Positions 23,158 to 32,286 are shown, numbered from the stretch's first letter. The stretch: 64,000 bases of DNA from an uncultured Dokdonia sp. (GCF_947492535.1 NZ_CANLNH010000014.1:55292-119291), one strand, 5' to 3'. The notes: generated from the sequence alone by a model not told the origin. A program made the numbers and translations.

Positions 23158-24846
23158 ATGAAACAGTACTACAGCTTTATACTATTATTATTTTCTATTT
23201 CTTTTTCATTGTTTTCTCAAAATGAAAAAGAAATTATAGGTCAAGTTTTAGAAATAAATACCTTAAAGCCTATATCATTTGCAACAGTACAAATTAAAAA
23301 CACGAAGTTAGGGGTTATTGCAGATGAAGAGGGATATTTTAGGTTACCTTATGTATACAAAGAAAAAAAAGGAAGTATTATTATAACTTCTATAGGGTAT
23401 CAAAAGAGAGAGATTGCATTAGCCAGCTTGAAAGATGGGGTTGTAAATACGATTGCTATTTCTGTTCAAACAGAATCCCTTGGAGTTGTTAATTTGAAAT
23501 TTAAAAAGAAAAAGAGATTATCTGCTAGACAAATCGTTAAAAAAGCTATTGCAAATATACCTAGAAACCTTCCAAGTATTCCTCATGCTTATATAGGTTA
23601 TTATAGAGATTATAAGTTGTTAGATGATGAATATGTAAATCTTAATGAAGGTATTGTCGAGGTTTTTGATGGGGGTATTCAAACAGATAAAATTGGAGAC
23701 TCATTAAATCAATCTGTACTATACAAGTATGCATTAAATGAAAATTTTAAAAGAAACAAACTTCTAGAAAAGCCATATGATAATAGAGATTCTAAATACA
23801 TAATTGATAGGTTAAAATATATAGAAGGGGCAAGAGTTACACCACTAGGAGGTAATGAATTGTCTATACTAAACCTACATGATCCGATAAGAAATTACAA
23901 TGAATTTTCATTCTCTTTTATTGATGTTTTTGAAAATGATTTTATAAAGAATCATGACTTTAGATTAATAGGTAAAACTTTACTTAATGAACTTTCTATT
24001 TATGAAATAGCCTTTACGGCTCTTGTCGATGCAAAAAGAAAACGATATAAGATTTCAGGAAAAATATTTATCGAGACCACTAATTTTGCAATTCATAAAA
24101 TAGAATATGAAAGCTTTCAATCCGCTATATCCACAAACTTTGAAAGTATTCAATATGCATCAAATTCAAAAGCCATATCGAACGAAAAATTTAAACCTTT
24201 TTATTCTTTAAAATTACAATATAGCCGAATTAGAGACAAAATGTATTTGAATTATATTTCTTTTAATAATTCTTTTAGACTAGATACTGAAGAAGGCTTT
24301 TTTGTGAAAGATTTTCTTTATGATAAAATCGATAATGCTTTTTTTGTGGAGTTTAGTTCAGATGTACCTGCTTCTTTATTGGTAGATAGTAGGTCCGATA
24401 AGTTAAATGGGGTTTCTTCCATAAGAAAAATAACGCCTAGATATGTTGAAGTAAATAATGTAAAGAATTATTTAGTGAAGTATAGAAATATCTCTTTAGA
24501 AATAAAAGATGTTGAGATTTTAAAACCTAATTTGATTAAAATTAATTTAAAAAATACGGACCTATTGAAATTAAGTAATAGGAATATAAAAAATCATTTA
24601 AAATATGAGATATATAATTTAAAAGATGTTTATGGTAGAGATATCAATCAAGTAGATGTTTTTGATGTATATCAATTTAGGGAATTTTTTATTCAAGAAG
24701 TATTTGTAGACAAAGAAATTCCTGATGATCTTGAATTCGTTGAAAAATCAAAAAACCTAACTAAATCTAAAATTAATACTTTAGATAATGTATCCCGTTA
24801 TTGGATTAATACACCTTTAAGAAAAATTAAAGAAAAGTCAAGATAG
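23158..24846 (+). CDS. Carboxypeptidase-regulatory-like (CarboxypepD_reg) envelope protein
   Basis: The 562-residue product has a Sec signal peptide (residues 1-20, ending LFSQ) and an N-terminal carboxypeptidase-D-regulatory-like beta domain (about 25-105; IIGQVLEINTLKPISFATVQ, GVIADEEGYFRL, SIGYQKREI). The remainder resembles the DUF5686-like region of flavobacterial envelope proteins but has no TonB-dependent barrel. Codon use is more AT-rich than in the neighbours. Directly behind it lies a broken copy of the 3' end of the upstream lys1-like gene, which suggests that this gene was inserted between lys1 and the 24960 gene. Confidence 0.7.
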   Translation: MKQYYSFILLLFSISFSLFSQNEKEIIGQVLEINTLKPISFATVQIKNTKLGVIADEEGYFRLPYVYKEKKGSIIITSIGYQKREIALASLKDGVVNTIAISVQTESLGVVNLKFKKKKRLSARQIVKKAIANIPRNLPSIPHAYIGYYRDYKLLDDEYVNLNEGIVEVFDGGIQTDKIGDSLNQSVLYKYALNENFKRNKLLEKPYDNRDSKYIIDRLKYIEGARVTPLGGNELSILNLHDPIRNYNEFSFSFIDVFENDFIKNHDFRLIGKTLLNELSIYEIAFTALVDAKRKRYKISGKIFIETTNFAIHKIEYESFQSAISTNFESIQYASNSKAISNEKFKPFYSLKLQYSRIRDKMYLNYISFNNSFRLDTEEGFFVKDFLYDKIDNAFFVEFSSDVPASLLVDSRSDKLNGVSSIRKITPRYVEVNNVKNYLVKYRNISLEIKDVEILKPNLIKINLKNTDLLKLSNRNIKNHLKYEIYNLKDVYGRDINQVDVFDVYQFREFFIQEVFVDKEIPDDLEFVEKSKNLTKSKINTLDNVSRYWINTPLRKIKEKSR

Positions 24847-24852
24847 ATTCAA

Positions 24853-24897
24853 GATAAATATGCATACCTGTAAGCCTATGTAGACGGAAAAGAGTAA
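24853..24897 (+). pseudogene. Remnant of the 3' end of a lys1-like gene
   Basis: Read in frame, 24853-24897 gives DKYAYL-stop-AYVDGKE-stop. The intact gene at 21847 ends RYAYLQDYVDGKE. Eleven of the last 13 codons agree in amino acid, while most differ at the third base, and the Gln codon CAA has become TAA. It is a short duplicate or alternative allele tail left after gene insertion or recombination. Confidence 0.65.
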
Positions 24898-24944
24898 GCT
24901 GTTAAGATTCCTATAAATACCCGTATTTTTTTAGATGCCCTACG

Positions 24945-24952
24945 TATCTTTG
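24945..24952 (+). promoter_or_regulatory. -7 box TATCTTTG, 7 bp before the 24960 start
   Basis: TATCTTTG is a perfect TAnnTTTG box. The distance to the ATG implies a leaderless or nearly leaderless mRNA. Confidence 0.5.
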
Positions 24953-24959
24953 TAGTGCT

Positions 24960-25877
24960 ATGAAAGTACTTATTACAGGAGCTACAGGGCTTGTAGGGAA
25001 AGAAGTGACTCGATTATGTCGTGCACAAGGTATCTCGGTACACTACTTAACAACGTCTCAAAAAAAAATCGTTTCTGAACCTGATTATAAAGGGTTTTAT
25101 TGGAATCCTTCTCAAGATGAATTAGATGTTGCTTCTTTGGAGGGAGTAGATGCTATCATTCATTTAGCAGGCGCTTCTATTGCTCAAAAGTGGACACCTA
25201 AAAACAAAGAGATTATTAAGGATAGTCGTATTAAAAGTGCGCAATTATTATATAATGCCTTGGTACGCTTTCGCGAAAGCGGAAACATATCTACTGTAAA
25301 ACATATCATATCTGCCAGTGCTATAGGATGCTATCCTTCTTCACCCACCAAACTATATAATGAAAAATATCCCAGCTATGCTTCAGGGTTTTTAGGAGAA
25401 GTTGTAAAAGAGTGGGAGGAAGCTATCATAGCGTTTCAAAAATTAGATATAGGAACGAGCTTGATTCGTACGGGTATTATCTTAGATAAAACACAAGGTG
25501 CTTTACCTAAAATAGTAAAGCCTATACGCTTTTTTGCAGGAGCACCTATTGGGGACGGACAACATTGGCAATCATGGATTCATATCGAAGATATGGCACG
25601 TATGTATGTACACGTGCTACAAGAAAAACTTACAGGAATATATAATGGGGTGGCACCAAATCCTGTGACAAATGAAAAGCTAACAAAAGTAGTAGCACAT
25701 ACTATAAAGAAACCACTTTTCTTGCCCAATGTTCCTAAGAAGATGTTGACATTACTGCTTGGAGAAATGGCGACTATTGCTTTAGAAAGTCAACTCGTTT
25801 CTGCCGAAAAAATTCAAGAAACTGGGTTTGTATTTACATATGTTACTGTAGAACAAGCCATCGAAAGCATCTTGTAA
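24960..25877 (+). CDS. TIGR01777-family NAD(P)-binding epimerase-like protein
   Basis: The 305-residue cytoplasmic protein has an extended short-chain dehydrogenase fold with the nucleotide motif GATGLVG (residues 7-13), the segment AIIHLAGASI, and SASAIGCYP plus a C-terminal DUF1731-like tail (FLPNVPKKMLTLLLGEMA). This is the YfcH/SulA-like TIGR01777 family, of unknown substrate. The palindrome GCTTTCGCGAAAGC encodes RFRES near residue 104, in the loop between conserved blocks. The start is fixed by a promoter box 7 bp upstream. Confidence 0.85.
   Translation: MKVLITGATGLVGKEVTRLCRAQGISVHYLTTSQKKIVSEPDYKGFYWNPSQDELDVASLEGVDAIIHLAGASIAQKWTPKNKEIIKDSRIKSAQLLYNALVRFRESGNISTVKHIISASAIGCYPSSPTKLYNEKYPSYASGFLGEVVKEWEEAIIAFQKLDIGTSLIRTGIILDKTQGALPKIVKPIRFFAGAPIGDGQHWQSWIHIEDMARMYVHVLQEKLTGIYNGVAPNPVTNEKLTKVVAHTIKKPLFLPNVPKKMLTLLLGEMATIALESQLVSAEKIQETGFVFTYVTVEQAIESIL
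25267..25280. repeat. GCTTTCGCGAAAGC palindrome, copy 7
   Basis: Perfect copy in the TIGR01777 gene, read as RFRES. Confidence 0.95.
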
Positions 25878-25907
25878 AAAGAAAAGCCACTTCGTGACGA
25901 AATGGCT
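25876..25907 (-). terminator. Terminator of the yceI lipoprotein gene
   Basis: AGCCACTTCG (25885-25894) pairs with CGAAATGGCT (25898-25907), one mismatch. On the minus strand it is followed by TTTTCTTTTT. Confidence 0.7.
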
Positions 25908-25936
25908 ATCTGATAGTTGTAGTGGTGATTTTCTGC

Positions 25937-26608
25937 TTACGCTTTCGTTGCTTTAATTGAAATTGTAATTTCCATATCATCACTGATAAATTTATCCTTA
26001 AGATCGTCAAAGACACTTTTAGACATAAACTCAATACCCCATTGTGTACGATCTATTGTAAAGGTTTTACTACCTAATGTCATCGTGTCTCCTCCTACAG
26101 TATATGCTACAGGGAATTCTATATTTTTAGTCTTTCCTTTTATCGTAAGGTTTCCTTGCATCATTTTTGCACCTGCTTTGTCAGAAACTCCTGTGATTTC
26201 AAAAGAAGCCGTTGGATATTTAGCTACATTAAAAAAGTGATCTTCTTTCCCTTCAGCAGCTCCTTTTAAATGCGCTTCAAGACTAGCTTTGCCATCTCCT
26301 TCAAGATCGGTAACAGTGATACTATTCATATCGATTACAAAAGATCCTGTAATGGTATTATCTGCTGCTACTTGCATAGATCCAGACTGTACGTTAATTG
26401 TTCCTTCATGCGTTCCTGCGGGTTTAGACCCTTTCCAAGTAATTGTAGAAGCATTAGCATCTACAGTATAGGTAATTGCTTGTGCTTCTGGAGTAGCTGC
26501 TTCTTTTGCAGTGGTTGCATCGGTTTCATTTTTTAGATCACCTTTACAAGCAACGGTACTTACCAAAATAGCTGTGATGGCAATTGTATTTACAATCAAT
26601 CTGTTCAT
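25937..26608 (-). CDS. YceI-family lipoprotein
   Basis: The 223-residue product has a lipobox (MNRLIVNTIAITAILVSTVA-C21), a Thr/Ala/Glu-rich linker, and a complete YceI barrel (about 45-223; YTVDANASTITWKGSKPAG, GSFVIDMNSITVTDLEGDG, FTIDRTQWGIEF). The start at 26608 is set by the lipobox; the longer frame to 26695 is rejected. By family it binds a lipid or polyisoprenoid ligand in the envelope. It is monocistronic and convergent with the TIGR01777 gene. A second yceI begins at the left edge of the window. Confidence 0.88.
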   Translation of the reverse strand: MNRLIVNTIAITAILVSTVACKGDLKNETDATTAKEAATPEAQAITYTVDANASTITWKGSKPAGTHEGTINVQSGSMQVAADNTITGSFVIDMNSITVTDLEGDGKASLEAHLKGAAEGKEDHFFNVAKYPTASFEITGVSDKAGAKMMQGNLTIKGKTKNIEFPVAYTVGGDTMTLGSKTFTIDRTQWGIEFMSKSVFDDLKDKFISDDMEITISIKATKA

Positions 26609-26710
26609 TATATATTGTTTTGATGTTAAAAGGGTACGAAGGTACATAATAACATAAACTACGTATTTTAAATTTATATTAAAATAGTATTGCAACTACT
26701 AAAATTATAC

Positions 26711-26755
26711 TGTGACATTTTGACATTTTTTCCAGAAATGGCAGTACTTTTGCCA
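26711..26755 (+). promoter_or_regulatory. Sigma-54-like promoter of grpE-dnaJ
   Basis: TGGCAG-N5-TTGCC (26739-26754) fits the sigma-54 -24/-12 pattern, with GG at 26740-26741 and GC at 26752-26753 exactly 10 bp apart. Just upstream the direct repeat TGACATTT occurs twice (26713-26720 and 26721-26728), a possible activator or heat-shock site. A TACTTTTG -7-type box (26745-26752) overlaps, so a primary-sigma promoter is an alternative reading. Confidence 0.5.
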
Positions 26756-26786
26756 CCTCCATGTAAAATTGAAGTAGTCACCAATT

Positions 26787-27335
26787 ATGGCAAAAAAAGA
26801 TAACACACAAGAAATAGAAGATACTCAGGTAGATGCTACCTTACAAGATGATGTTGCAACAGAAACAGAAGCAACAGAAGAGTTAAATGAAGTAGATCAA
26901 TTAAAGAATGATCTTGAAGCAGAAAAAGATAAATTCCTTAGACTTTTTGCAGAGTTTGAAAACTATAAGCGTCGTACTACAAAAGAACGTTTAGAATTGT
27001 TTAAGACGGCTGGTCAAGAAGTGATACAATCATTACTTCCTGTAATAGACGATTTTGATCGTGCACTTACAGAGATCGAAAAAGCAAAAGATAAAGAACT
27101 TGCAAAAGGAGTAGGGCTTATTAGTAATAAGCTAAAAGAAACTCTAAAGTCTAAAGGACTTGAAGAAACAAAGGTGAAAGCTGGAGATACTTTTGATGCA
27201 GAACTCCATGAGGCTATTACACAAATACCTGCTCCTAGTAAAAAAATGGTAGGTAAAATTGTAGATGTCATAGAGAAAGGATATACTTTAGGAGATAAGA
27301 TTATACGTTTCCCTAAAGTAGTGACAGGAAAGTAA
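26787..27335 (+). CDS. grpE: Nucleotide exchange factor GrpE
   Basis: The 182-residue protein has an acidic N-terminal tail, a long coiled-coil helix (about 36-90; EKDKFLRLFAEFENYKRRT) and the C-terminal beta domain with the signature TFDAELHEAITQIP and GYTLGDKIIRFPKVVTG. It exchanges ADP for ATP on DnaK. dnaJ follows after 95 bp on the same strand; dnaK is not in the window. The upstream region has a sigma-54-type promoter pattern. Confidence 0.95.
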   Translation: MAKKDNTQEIEDTQVDATLQDDVATETEATEELNEVDQLKNDLEAEKDKFLRLFAEFENYKRRTTKERLELFKTAGQEVIQSLLPVIDDFDRALTEIEKAKDKELAKGVGLISNKLKETLKSKGLEETKVKAGDTFDAELHEAITQIPAPSKKMVGKIVDVIEKGYTLGDKIIRFPKVVTGK

Positions 27336-27430
27336 TTTTTGAAAACCAATTCAAAATCTAATGTTGCTTCTTCAAAAAGAGCAATAGAAGATTTTACTAA
27401 TAAAATACTCAGGGAGGCTGGGTAGTATAT

Positions 27431-28555
27431 ATGAAAGAAGATTTTTACGACATATTAGGCATTTCAAAAGGTGCTTCTCAAGCAGAAATTAAAAAAGCAT
27501 ATCGTAAAAAAGCGATTGAATTTCACCCTGATAAAAATCCAGGTGATGCAACTGCTGAGGAGAATTTCAAAAAAGCAGCAGAGGCTTATGAGATATTGAG
27601 TGATGAGCAAAAACGAGCTCGTTATGACCAATATGGACATAAAGCATTTGAAGGCGGCGGCTTCGGCGGAGGCGGCGGAATGAATATGGATGATATCTTT
27701 AGCCAATTCGGTGATATCTTTGGCGGCGCTTTTGGCGGAGGCGGCGGTTTTGGCGGCTTTGGTGGTTTTGGAGGTGGCGGACAGCGACGTGCTAAAGGAA
27801 GTAACTTACGCATTCGTGTGAAACTTACATTAGAAGAGATAGCGCAAGGTGTTGAAAAGAAGATCAAAGTAAAACGAAAGAAACAAGCACCAGGAGTTAC
27901 TTATAAAACCTGTGAGACCTGTAAAGGATCTGGACAAGTAACACGTGTGCAAAACACAATATTAGGTCGTATGCAAACCTCAGCACCTTGTTCCACATGT
28001 GGAGGAGCTGGCCAAAGTATTGATAAACGTCCTGATGGCGCAGATGCCCAAGGATTAAAAGTAGAAGAAGAAACAGTAAGTATAAAAATACCTGCAGGTG
28101 TTGTAGATGGTATGCAACTTAAAGTGCAAGGAAGAGGGAATGATGCACCAGGTAATGGTATCTCAGGAGATTTACTAGTAGCCATAGAAGAACTTCCTCA
28201 TGAAAATTTACAACGCGAAGGTGATAACTTACATTATGATATGTATATCAGTATTAGCGAGGCTGTTTTAGGAAGCTCTAAAGAGATAGAAACAGTTACT
28301 GGGAAAGTGCGTATTAAAGTAGAATCTGGTGTTCAAAGCGGGAAAATATTACGCCTTAGAGGTAAAGGAATTCCATCTATAAATGGATATGGTAAAGGTG
28401 ATTTACTCGTACATGTAAATGTATGGACACCTAAAACACTTACAAAAGAACAAAAGCAGTTCTTTGAGAAAATGGCTAAAGATGAGAATTTCACACCTAA
28501 TCCAGAGAAAGAAGACAAATCTTTCTTTGAAAAAGTGAAGGATATGTTTTCATAG
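27431..28555 (+). CDS. dnaJ: Chaperone DnaJ (with two zinc-finger repeats)
   Basis: The 374-residue co-chaperone has a J domain (1-65) with HPD at 32-34, a Gly/Phe-rich linker (about 74-115), a zinc region and a C-terminal substrate domain with the dimer helix. Only two CxxCxGxG motifs are visible, at C161 (CETCKGSG) and C187 (CSTCGGAG), against four in the classical protein; I believe this reduction is usual in flavobacteria. The Gly linker is coded by runs of GGC and GGA that are unlike the GGA/GGT-rich background. It works with DnaK and the upstream GrpE. Confidence 0.95.
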   Translation: MKEDFYDILGISKGASQAEIKKAYRKKAIEFHPDKNPGDATAEENFKKAAEAYEILSDEQKRARYDQYGHKAFEGGGFGGGGGMNMDDIFSQFGDIFGGAFGGGGGFGGFGGFGGGGQRRAKGSNLRIRVKLTLEEIAQGVEKKIKVKRKKQAPGVTYKTCETCKGSGQVTRVQNTILGRMQTSAPCSTCGGAGQSIDKRPDGADAQGLKVEEETVSIKIPAGVVDGMQLKVQGRGNDAPGNGISGDLLVAIEELPHENLQREGDNLHYDMYISISEAVLGSSKEIETVTGKVRIKVESGVQSGKILRLRGKGIPSINGYGKGDLLVHVNVWTPKTLTKEQKQFFEKMAKDENFTPNPEKEDKSFFEKVKDMFS

Positions 28556-29120
28556 TCCGTGTTAAATTGTCAATTTTTCTAAAGGTTTTCATTATAGGTT
28601 TATAAAAAAAACTTATATTTGAATAACGTTAAACACTATTTAACGTTATTTTTCTTTTTCATAGCAATTTTTTTCCCATCCTAGACATTCGTCAAGGGTG
28701 GGTTTTGTATTTATAGACTATTGTTTTTGAGTGCTTTAAAGTATTTCTTTAGATAATATGTAGCGTAAGTATTGATCGGGAGTAACTATAGTTAGCATCT
28801 ATTTATTGATTTTATAGAAATAGATAGATTGCTAAGTATAATATATCTTCATAATAGCTACAGTAGGTGTCATCAAAGATTTGTCAATTTAAAGTATTAA
28901 AAAGATTGAGCGTACCTATATTAAGAACTATTCGTATTCCTGTTCTTGAAAATTTTAATAGTATGTTTTATCTTGAAGCTAAGATCTAGAGAAATTTTTA
29001 ACCCAACACTACAAGACTTCATAGACGGTAATTGTAGTAATTAACTCAGGTATAAAAAACAGTAAAGTACATACATCCTCTCCTATCTTATTCCTATCTT
29101 TAGCCTACTAAAGATCAACT
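28556..29120. other. Long non-coding gap between dnaJ and the ABC exporter
   Basis: 565 bp without a credible gene on either strand. It contains the dnaJ terminator at the left end and an AT-rich remainder. CCCATCC...GGGTGGG near 28676-28704 could form a weak hairpin, and TATCTTTA near 29094 could be the ABC operon's -7 box. Otherwise nothing is seen. Confidence 0.5.
28622..28660 (+). terminator. Terminator of grpE-dnaJ
   Basis: AATAACGTTAAA (28622-28633) pairs with TTTAACGTTATT (28639-28650) around CACTA, followed by a T-rich tract. Confidence 0.82.
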
Positions 29121-30056
29121 ATGAATTCATTACTTGTTGCAGATACAGTTTCTAAACAATTTGGGAACTTTACTGCACTTAACGGAGTGTCTATAGCGGT
29201 ACCTCAAGGGAGTATTTTTGGGCTTCTAGGGCCTAATGGAGCAGGAAAGACGACGCTCATACGTATCATTAATCAAATTACCATGCCAGATACGGGCTCA
29301 GTTACTTTAGATGGCGAGCCATTGCAACAACATCATATTAGTGATATAGGATATATGCCAGAAGAACGTGGTCTCTATAAATCTATGAAAGTAGGAGAGC
29401 AAGTTTTATATCTAGCACAATTGAAAGGACTTGATAAAGCAGAAGCTAAAAAAAGAGCAAAACACTGGTTTGAGAAATTAGAAATTGGTGCCTGGTGGAA
29501 TAAGAAAATTCAAGAGTTATCTAAAGGACAAGCACAAAAAATACAATTTGTAGTTACGGTGATGCACAATCCTAAATTACTCATCTTTGATGAACCTTTT
29601 AGTGGTTTTGATCCTATCAATGCAAATCTTATTAAAGATGAGATTCTTCAATTGAGAGATGAAGGGGCTACGGTTATATTTTCAACACATCGTATGGAGT
29701 CTGTAGAAGAATTATGTGATCACATTGCGTTGATTCATAAATCCAATAAAATTTTAGACGGGGAGATTAATACGATAAAACGTCAATATAGAAACAATAC
29801 ATTTGATATTGGCGTGGAGATGGAGGCGTCCGCTTTCGCGAAAGCGGAAACAGCATTACAATCTACATTTAAAGTAACTCCGGCAGAATTTAAATCACTA
29901 GGCGATGAACTAAAATTACGAATTCAACTTGGAGATCAAGGAAACTCAAATGACTTGCTGAAACAATTACAGTCTTATGGGCAAGTAACTCACTTTACAG
30001 AAGTGATTCCTAGTGTAAATGATATTTTTATCCAAACAGTAAATGAAAGTTTATGA
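29121..30056 (+). CDS. ABC transporter ATPase (NatA-like)
   Basis: The 311-residue ATPase has Walker A GPNGAGKT (37-44), the signature-like ELSKGQAQK, Walker B KLLIFDEPFSGFDP and the switch His in STHRMES. It is of the DrrA/NatA export type with a C-terminal extension. The palindrome GCTTTCGCGAAAGC encodes AFAKA in this extension (about residue 239). Its stop overlaps the permease ATG by four bases, so the two form an ABC-2 exporter. Substrate unknown; sodium or drug export is suggested only by similarity. Confidence 0.9.
   Translation: MNSLLVADTVSKQFGNFTALNGVSIAVPQGSIFGLLGPNGAGKTTLIRIINQITMPDTGSVTLDGEPLQQHHISDIGYMPEERGLYKSMKVGEQVLYLAQLKGLDKAEAKKRAKHWFEKLEIGAWWNKKIQELSKGQAQKIQFVVTVMHNPKLLIFDEPFSGFDPINANLIKDEILQLRDEGATVIFSTHRMESVEELCDHIALIHKSNKILDGEINTIKRQYRNNTFDIGVEMEASAFAKAETALQSTFKVTPAEFKSLGDELKLRIQLGDQGNSNDLLKQLQSYGQVTHFTEVIPSVNDIFIQTVNESL
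29832..29845. repeat. GCTTTCGCGAAAGC palindrome, copy 8
   Basis: Perfect copy in the ABC ATPase gene, read as AFAKA. Confidence 0.95.
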
Positions 30057-31351
30057 GTGTATTGTCATTAATTATAAAAAGAGAATATAAGGCAAGGGTT
30101 CGTAATAAGTCATTTTTGATTATGACATTTTTGAGTCCGCTTATTTTAGTGGGGATGGTTTTTTTAATTGGATATCTTACACAATTAAATAGTGATACAA
30201 AACGTGTTATCGCTTTTGTAGATGAGTCAGGCCTGTTTGAAACAACATTTACTACAACAGATCAAACTACATATATAAATCTATCTTCTCAAGGATTAGA
30301 AACGGCAAAAGAGGTTGCTGAAGGAGAAGAATATTTTGGACTTATTTATATTCCTGAAAATACAGAAAACCTAGCTTCTGGTGTTAAGTTTTATGGAGAA
30401 GAAACGCCTCCTCTTGGACTTGTTGAGAGTATAGAGAGAAAAATAGAAAACAAACTCACGAACCAGATACTTGCTAGTAAAGGAGTTGATCCGCAAATGA
30501 TTGAAAATGTAAAAAATGATGTTAGCCTAGGTATAGAAAACTATTCGGGAGAAAAATCATCAAAACTGAGTAATTGGGTCAAAGCTGGATTTGGAGGCGC
30601 TGCAGGATATTTACTGATGATGTTTATTATTATCTATGGTAATATGGTGATGCGTAGCGTGATAGAAGAGAAGACCAATCGTATTATAGAGGTTATTATC
30701 TCTTCTGTAAAACCTTTTCAGTTAATGCTAGGTAAAATACTGGGAACTACAATGGCAGGAATTACGCAATTTTCTATATGGGTTTTACTAGGTGGTATAC
30801 TGCTTATTGTATTGCAATTAGTACTCGGTATTGATCCTAATGTAACAGAAAACATGACAAATGCTGAAGTGCAAGAAATCCTTAAAGATCAAAATCTTGT
30901 AATTCAAATACTAGAGGAAGCAAAAAGGCTTCCATTGGTACAATTAGTATTTGGGTTTTTAGTATATTTTATCGGAGGGTATTTTTTATACAGTTCTATT
31001 TATGCTGCTATTGGTGCTGCCGTAGATAACGAAACAGATACCCAACAATTTATGTTGCCTATTATTATGCCATTAATGCTCGCTATTTATGTTGGCTTTT
31101 TTGCAGTGATTGATAATCCTCACGGGACGGTAGCAACAATATTTTCTATTATACCGCTTACATCCCCTATAGTGATGTTGATGCGTATTCCTTTTGGTGT
31201 ACCAGGATGGCAAATAGCATTATCTGTAACATTACTCATAGCTTCGTTTGTTTTCACGGTATGGTTTGGATCAAAAATATATAGAGTTGGTATCTTAATG
31301 TATGGCAAAAAGCCTACGTATAAAGAACTCTTTAAATGGCTGAAATATTAA
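30053..31351 (+). CDS. ABC-2 type permease (NatB-like)
   Basis: The 432-residue membrane protein has a first helix near residues 22-44, a large periplasmic domain (about 45-185), and five further membrane helices in the C-terminal half (motifs NMVMRSVIEEKTNRIIEVIISSVKPFQLMLGKILG, shown here only as its core EEKTNRIIEV). This is the NatB/ABC-2 export permease layout. It is translationally coupled to the ATPase gene and followed, after one base, by the MscS gene. Confidence 0.88.
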   Translation: MSVLSLIIKREYKARVRNKSFLIMTFLSPLILVGMVFLIGYLTQLNSDTKRVIAFVDESGLFETTFTTTDQTTYINLSSQGLETAKEVAEGEEYFGLIYIPENTENLASGVKFYGEETPPLGLVESIERKIENKLTNQILASKGVDPQMIENVKNDVSLGIENYSGEKSSKLSNWVKAGFGGAAGYLLMMFIIIYGNMVMRSVIEEKTNRIIEVIISSVKPFQLMLGKILGTTMAGITQFSIWVLLGGILLIVLQLVLGIDPNVTENMTNAEVQEILKDQNLVIQILEEAKRLPLVQLVFGFLVYFIGGYFLYSSIYAAIGAAVDNETDTQQFMLPIIMPLMLAIYVGFFAVIDNPHGTVATIFSIIPLTSPIVMLMRIPFGVPGWQIALSVTLLIASFVFTVWFGSKIYRVGILMYGKKPTYKELFKWLKY

Positions 31352-31352
31352 T

Positions 31353-32249
31353 ATGCTTCAAGAAGATACAGTAGATAAAGTAAAAGATGTGATCACCCAA
31401 GATGTTTGGGGGAGTATCAAGGAGTTCCTTAATTGGGGGCTTCACTTTGGTTCTGGAAAAGAAAAAATTCATATTACTATAGGAACTTTTTTACTTATCA
31501 TCATATCATTTATTATTGTCAATCGTCTTCTTATACTTTCGCGTAAGCTAGTATCTAAGAAATTACCGGAAGATGACCGTAATAAATTTAATAGCATCTT
31601 TACCTTTTTAAGGTATCTTATCTATATCCTTGTTGTTATTGCTGTATTAAGTGCTTCAGGTGTAGATGTGACTGTGTTTTTGACAGCATCTGCGGCACTA
31701 TTTGTAGGATTAGGATTTGCCTTGCAAACACTATTTCAAGATGTGCTTTCGGGTATTTTTATTATTCTGGATCAAACATTACATATAGGAGATATTATAG
31801 AATTTGATGATGGGAAAATAGGTCGTGTATTTGATATTAAACTAAGAACGACTAGGGCATTGACAAGAGATGATAAAGTAATTGTGATTCCTAACCATAA
31901 ATTCCTAACAGAGAAAGTATATAACTGGACTCAAAATCATAAAACAACGCGAGAACACGTTTCTATAGGTGTTGCCTATGGAAGTGATACAACACTAGTT
32001 TCTGAATTGCTTATAAAAAGTCTTGAAGGGCAAGAAGGAATACTTAAGGCTCCTAAGCCATTTGTGTTATTTGAAGATTTTGGAGATTCAGCATTACAAT
32101 TTGGCGTGTATTTTTTTACAAGCAATAGTTTTGCAGATCCTCGTATTAAAAGTGACTTGCGATTTAAGATAGATGCATTATTTAAAGAACATAATATTTC
32201 GATACCTTTCCCGCAACGAGAAATACACGTATACAATAAAAAGGAATAG
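31353..32249 (+). CDS. Small-conductance mechanosensitive channel, MscS family
   Basis: The 298-residue protein has three membrane helices (about 40-60, 85-103, 108-132), the pore helix with VGLGFALQTLFQDVLSG, the beta domain (GDIIEFDDGKIGRVFDIKLR) and the alpha-beta C-terminal domain. It starts 1 bp after the permease stop. It would release solutes on osmotic downshock. The cluster exporter-channel-response regulator is in one direction and probably one operon. Confidence 0.9.
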   Translation: MLQEDTVDKVKDVITQDVWGSIKEFLNWGLHFGSGKEKIHITIGTFLLIIISFIIVNRLLILSRKLVSKKLPEDDRNKFNSIFTFLRYLIYILVVIAVLSASGVDVTVFLTASAALFVGLGFALQTLFQDVLSGIFIILDQTLHIGDIIEFDDGKIGRVFDIKLRTTRALTRDDKVIVIPNHKFLTEKVYNWTQNHKTTREHVSIGVAYGSDTTLVSELLIKSLEGQEGILKAPKPFVLFEDFGDSALQFGVYFFTSNSFADPRIKSDLRFKIDALFKEHNISIPFPQREIHVYNKKE

Positions 32250-32286
32250 TATTTGATTCCCACCTAGAAAATAAAAGAGATCATAT

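Noticed and set aside
27622..27867. Proline-rich minus-strand ORF opposite dnaJ
   Set aside because: It is the antisense of the Gly-rich dnaJ linker (GGC runs read as Pro codons), a coding shadow.
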